A program made the translations under genes and the position numbers. Shown here piece by piece: positions 5,858-9,266 of a stretch of 9,266 bases of DNA; positions within the stretch are counted from its first letter, which is position 1, and every line of letters starts with the position of its first letter. The DNA is from Verrucomicrobiota bacterium (GTDB lineage: Bacteria; Verrucomicrobiota; Verrucomicrobiia; Opitutales; Opitutaceae), in assembly GCA_023443985.1 (NCBI GenBank), contig JAEZSJ010000386.1, positions 1 to 9,266 on the forward strand, read 5' to 3'. The notes below the pieces were generated by a model. The model worked only from the letters and a program-made list of their open reading frames with translations, searched no databases and was not told where the DNA came from.

Positions 5858-8347
5858 TCAGATCAGCTCGCACTTGCCGCCGGCACAGGCGGTGGCGGCG
5901 CCGCGGTGCTCGGAGCCGGCGGTGTGGTCCTCCTGCTCCTCGAGCTTCGAGTAGTCGACGGCGGTGTAGTGGAGACTGTTCCACTTGCGCACGTCCTCGC
6001 GGCCGGTGATCGCCTCGCGCGGGGCCTGGCGGTAGTCCTTGTCGCCGCTGGCACCGAGGAGAGCGACACCGGTGAAGGCGTGCTGGTTCTCCCAGATGAA
6101 GTCGGCGACGGCGGGCCACTCGTCGGCCTGCACGGTGATGGTGTTGGAGACGTTGTGGTGGGCGTCGGTGTAGGTGGTGACCGCGCGGCCGCCCTGCACC
6201 CAGTTTTCCTGGACGAGGCGGACGTACTCGAGGAGGCGGAGAGCGGGCACGTCGTCCTTGAGGAGGGCGTGCGGCGGGGCCTCGACAGGGAAGGTGATGA
6301 CGTCGGTGCCCTCGTTGTAGACCGACTTCTCGGTCATGTGCGGGTTGTGCTTCTTGAACCAGCGGTAGATCGGATCGGCGGAGCTGGCCTGGACGCGGCG
6401 GAAGTAGCGGCGGGCGTGGTGCGGGTGGATGCCGGAGCCGGCGTTGAGGACGAGCGAGGAGGTGCCCTCGGGCTTGACGCAGGTGGTGCGGGCCGCGCGG
6501 TTGATGCCCAGCGCGGCGGCGCCGGCGGCGTTGACGGCCTTCACGACCTCGGCGCCGCGGCGGAGGGTGGCGGGGTCGAGGAGGATCGCGGGGTTGTCGA
6601 GCACGCCGCAGATCGAGACGCCGATGAGGGCCTCGCGCTCGTTGATGACGCGGGTGACCGGGCCGAGGTAGGGAATGTCCGTATACGTGGCCTGCACGGT
6701 GCCGATGAGCGCGGCGGCGCGGGCGAGCGCGAAGAACTGGTCGGCGGTGTCGGCGGCGGCGCCGGAGACGGTGGAGAGGTTGCACATCTGCCAGCCCCAG
6801 AGCTCCATGCCCTCCTCGAGGTGGCCGGTGTAGCCGTAGTTGCGGAGCTTCTCGATCTCGCGGGAGGTGACGACGAGCTTCGGGTTGAGCGCGATCTCGA
6901 CGCACGGGTTCGGGAGCACGTCGGGATCGGAGCCGTTGACGAAGTAGAAGCCGGGCTCGCCGAACTGCTTCTGGCACTCGAACAGGCGCTGGTAGACATC
7001 GCGCGGCGTCTGGTCGCGGACGAGCACGGCGGAGTTGTTCGAGGCGGAGCGCTGCGGGTGGGTCTTGAACCAGTCGCCGGTCTTGGCGGCCATCATCTCC
7101 TCATCCTCGGGGCTGAAGAGGCAGATCGTGGCGGAGCGGCGGATACCGCCGGAGAGGACCGACTGCGCGACGTGCATGCAGATGTCGTAGACCTCGATGG
7201 GGCGGAGCTGGCGGCCGGCGGCGCCGACGAGGATCTCCTCCACGCGGGTGAGCGCGCGCTTGAGCGGGAGGTGGCCGGGGGCCTTGCCGCCGCTGGTCTT
7301 GAGGAGGGCACCGCGCGGGCGGATCTGGTGGAACGAGAACTCGATCTTGTAGCCGTGGACGAAGGACTCGAGGAGCTCGTGGAGCGAGTCGGACCAGCCC
7401 TCGACGGTGTCCGGCACGGCGTAGTGCTTGACGGGGAGCTCGAGCTCGTCGCCGCGGGCGGCGAGGACCGGGAGCATGGCGACGTGCTGCTTCTGCACGG
7501 AGAAGCCGCAGCCGCAGCCGCTGAGGAGGAGGAAGAAGTACTCGCGGAAGAACTCGATGCGGTTCACCGGCGAGGCGGTGCAGTTGTAGATGCGGGCGTT
7601 GGAGACCTCGATGGCGCGGCCGCCGAACTGGAGGGAGCGCATCGAGGGCAGGACCTTCTTGGCCTTCACCAGGTTGTAGGCGCGGATGACCTCGTCGGCC
7701 AGCGAGCCGAGCGGGCCGGCGTCGCGCGCGGCCTCGGCGGGGACGGCGCCCTTGGCGACGAGCTCACGCATCGTGGCGTTGAGGTCCTTGTCGGCGATCT
7801 TCTGCGTGCGGCGCAGGTGCATCTGGGCGACGCGCTCGACCGCCTCGGACCAGATCTCGCGCCGGCCGAGCGACTCGTCGTAACGGCAGTAGCGGCTGAT
7901 CGCGATGTAGTCCTGCAGACCGCAGTCGCCGTGCACGACCGGACGGAGCTCGGAGTGCTGGATACGGTAGAAGATGTAGTGGCGCGCGATCTCGTACTCG
8001 CCGTGCTTGAGCAGCGTGAGCTCGATGAGGTCCTGCACGTCCTCCACGCCGGGGGCGCCGGCGGTGCCGAACTTCTCGATCACCATGTCGCGGACCTCGG
8101 CGGAGAGGTTGAACACCTTCTTGAACTCCGCCTCGTCGAGGCCGTAGCGGTGGTCGGAGCTGTCGCGGTGCGGGTTCTTGGCCTCGTCGTGCTTGGCGCC
8201 GTAGGCGGCGAGGGCGACGGCGCGGACGATGCGTTCCAGTTTGAAGGGCGCGGCTTTGCCGTCGCGTTTCTTGACGGTGAGAAGGATTTCCGACTCGGGC
8301 ATGGAAGTGGTGCGTTCGAAGAGACGAGAAGAAGTGTCGGCGGGCAT
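5858..8347 (-). CDS. nrdJ: Adenosylcobalamin-dependent (class II) ribonucleotide reductase with ATP-cone
   Basis: Reduces ribonucleotides to deoxyribonucleotides for DNA synthesis with a radical made from coenzyme B12, so it works with or without oxygen. 829 residues from the chosen start. An ATP-cone is at about 22-115 (ILLTVKKRDGKAAPFKLERI), absent from the Lactobacillus enzyme and probably the allosteric on/off site. Barrel motifs follow: YNCT with C256, a GCGCGFSVQ block, GGIRRSA, SASNNSAVL, and NPCVEI with N480, C482 and E484 as the catalytic Asn-Cys-Glu set. MCNLS has C522, the partner of C256 as the reducing cysteine pair. VKPEGTSSLVLNAGSGIHPHH is typical of the RTPR branch. The tail ends CAGGKCELI, a C-x4-C pair (C821, C826) for re-reduction. 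No NrdB gene is seen in the window. The start is uncertain: ATG 8347 was chosen; TTG 8383 and ATG 8302 are alternatives, and conserved sequence begins only after 8302. It follows the NrdA-like gene by 58 bases and precedes a strong terminator. Confidence 0.93.
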   Translation of the reverse strand: MPADTSSRLFERTTSMPESEILLTVKKRDGKAAPFKLERIVRAVALAAYGAKHDEAKNPHRDSSDHRYGLDEAEFKKVFNLSAEVRDMVIEKFGTAGAPGVEDVQDLIELTLLKHGEYEIARHYIFYRIQHSELRPVVHGDCGLQDYIAISRYCRYDESLGRREIWSEAVERVAQMHLRRTQKIADKDLNATMRELVAKGAVPAEAARDAGPLGSLADEVIRAYNLVKAKKVLPSMRSLQFGGRAIEVSNARIYNCTASPVNRIEFFREYFFLLLSGCGCGFSVQKQHVAMLPVLAARGDELELPVKHYAVPDTVEGWSDSLHELLESFVHGYKIEFSFHQIRPRGALLKTSGGKAPGHLPLKRALTRVEEILVGAAGRQLRPIEVYDICMHVAQSVLSGGIRRSATICLFSPEDEEMMAAKTGDWFKTHPQRSASNNSAVLVRDQTPRDVYQRLFECQKQFGEPGFYFVNGSDPDVLPNPCVEIALNPKLVVTSREIEKLRNYGYTGHLEEGMELWGWQMCNLSTVSGAAADTADQFFALARAAALIGTVQATYTDIPYLGPVTRVINEREALIGVSICGVLDNPAILLDPATLRRGAEVVKAVNAAGAAALGINRAARTTCVKPEGTSSLVLNAGSGIHPHHARRYFRRVQASSADPIYRWFKKHNPHMTEKSVYNEGTDVITFPVEAPPHALLKDDVPALRLLEYVRLVQENWVQGGRAVTTYTDAHHNVSNTITVQADEWPAVADFIWENQHAFTGVALLGASGDKDYRQAPREAITGREDVRKWNSLHYTAVDYSKLEEQEDHTAGSEHRGAATACAGGKCELI

Positions 8348-8405
8348 GGTCGGTTCGGGGTCGATGGACAGGGAAAAGGACAAAGGGTGCGGAAAACGGG
8401 GCCGT

Positions 8406-9266
8406 TCAGTCGGCGTGGGTCTTCGCGGCGCGCGCGGTGGAGAGGCGCCAGACGGACTTCAGCCCCAGGCGCCAGGCGGCGAGCAGGAGCGCGGAGACGG
8501 CGCCGATGTCGGCATGGAGGCGAGGCAGCTCGAGTTCGAGCGCCTGGGCTTGGTCGAGCCACTTCTGCCGCCGCGCGGCGGCGCGCAGGAGACAGCTCGG
8601 ATCGATGTCTCCGGCGGTGAGGTGTTTCTCCTTCAGGTCGGCGGGGATCGCCGCGATCTCCTGCACCTCGCCGTCGAAATACTTGAGCGTGTCGATCATC
8701 TCGGCCGACCACAGGCCGCGGGCCTTCAGGTCGCGCACGAGTTCCGCGGCGAAGACGACGAACTCGCCCGAAAGCGTCGACTCGACCTGCACGTTGCGCG
8801 CGGTCGGCTCGACCGAGGGGGAGGTGCCGGCGACCTGGTCGATCCAAGGCGTGGGCGCGAGCGCCAGCAGCGAGGCGTTGCGCAAACCATGCGCGGCGAT
8901 CGCGGCCCGGACCGGGGCCCAGTCGAGCTGTCCGCCGGCGGGCAGGTCCGCCAGCAGGCCGCGCTCCGCCTCGGCGGCCGCGGCGGTGTCGGACGGCAGA
9001 AGCCCGCGGTCCCATTTCGAGCCCTTGAAGGTGGGATAGCAGCCGCGTTCGGCGGCGAGCTCCGCCGAGGCGGCCGTGGCGGCGTGAGCCAAGGCCTCGA
9101 GGCACTCGTCGTTGAACGCCTCGGGGGCGGCCGAGCCGAAGGCGAGGCCCTTCAGGTGCAAGGCGCGGGAGAGCCCCATCACACCCAGGCCGAGCGGGCG
9201 GTGTTGCTGCGCGGCGCGGCGGGCGGACTCGGTCGGGAAACGGTGCAGGTCGAGCACGTTGTCCAA
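8406..9266 (-). CDS. Class I NrdA-like large subunit, C-terminal part, apparently degenerate
   Basis: C-terminal 286 residues of a ribonucleotide reductase class I alpha-subunit homologue; its 5' part lies beyond the right edge. Family blocks are RPLGLGVMGL (23-32), GCYPTFKGSKW (75-85), HGLRNASLLALAPT (126-139), VEPTARN (152-158), STLSGEF (163-169), GLWSAEM (184-190), KWLDQAQALE (235-244) and GLKSVWRLST (268-277). Against active enzymes several functional positions differ. The phosphate-binding loop (PTASTAQ in human RRM1) reads PTPWIDQ. DQSQSLN reads DQAQALE. The paired radical-transfer tyrosines of GLKTTYYLRT are replaced by Trp and Arg. The chain stops 9 residues after this block, without the usual C-terminal cysteine pair. 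The frame is fully open with the same GC-rich codon style as nrdJ, so it is probably expressed and selected rather than decaying. The gene ends 58 bases before the nrdJ start and likely shares its transcript. Confidence 0.85.
   Translation of the reverse strand: MDNVLDLHRFPTESARRAAQQHRPLGLGVMGLSRALHLKGLAFGSAAPEAFNDECLEALAHAATAASAELAAERGCYPTFKGSKWDRGLLPSDTAAAAEAERGLLADLPAGGQLDWAPVRAAIAAHGLRNASLLALAPTPWIDQVAGTSPSVEPTARNVQVESTLSGEFVVFAAELVRDLKARGLWSAEMIDTLKYFDGEVQEIAAIPADLKEKHLTAGDIDPSCLLRAAARRQKWLDQAQALELELPRLHADIGAVSALLLAAWRLGLKSVWRLSTARAAKTHAD

Noticed and set aside
8348..8405. Cobalamin riboswitch before nrdJ
   Set aside because: The gap is far too short and shows no B12-box-like sequence. 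Control would have to lie upstream of the operon, outside the window.
5642..8620. A 992-codon plus-strand open frame
   Set aside because: It is antisense to nrdJ and part of the NrdA-like gene. Its product is Val/Glu/Gly/Ala-rich low-complexity sequence, the usual result of GC-rich codons read in reverse, whereas the minus strand encodes clear reductase motifs.

Overview
This is a GC-rich bacterial window, almost all coding, mostly on the minus strand. The gene set fits a Verrucomicrobiota bacterium, probably Opitutaceae: a eukaryotic-type UDP-sugar pyrophosphorylase, a secreted GH95 alpha-L-fucosidase, a B12-dependent ribonucleotide reductase, starts without Shine-Dalgarno sequences, and an interspersed GTAGGACC-type hairpin repeat at gene ends. 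That assignment is inference from gene content; no marker gene is present.

Left part (1-4530, all genes on minus). In transcription order these are a DJ-1/PfpI family protein (4530-3937), an exported GH95 alpha-L-fucosidase (3686-1287) and a UAP1-like UDP-sugar pyrophosphorylase cut by the window edge (1049-1). The 230-250 base gaps between them hold three copies or arms of one hairpin-forming repeat (1173-1242, 1261-1290, 3892-3944). The repeat supplies the stop codon of both the DJ-1 gene and the fucosidase gene.

Middle (about 4531-5745). This stretch is less GC-rich than its flanks. It carries one plus-strand gene, an apparent HEPN-like domain (R-x4-H motif) fused to a pair of CBS domains (4652-5425). 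Convergent to it is the C-terminal stub of a trypsin-like serine peptidase (5745-5458). It looks like accessory DNA between housekeeping genes.

Right part (5744-9266, minus). An apparent ribonucleotide reductase operon runs inward from the right edge. First comes the C-terminal 286 residues of a class I NrdA-like large subunit, then a complete ATP-cone-bearing, adenosylcobalamin-dependent class II reductase (NrdJ/RTPR), then a strong intrinsic terminator at 5775-5744. The NrdA-like protein keeps the class I fold signature. It lacks the paired radical-transfer tyrosines, the Ser/Thr phosphate-binding loop and the C-terminal cysteine pair, so it looks like a pseudo-reductase encoded just upstream of an active class II enzyme.

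The observations most worth following are the degenerate NrdA next to NrdJ, the HEPN-CBS fusion, and the stop-codon-donating repeat with compensatory stem changes.
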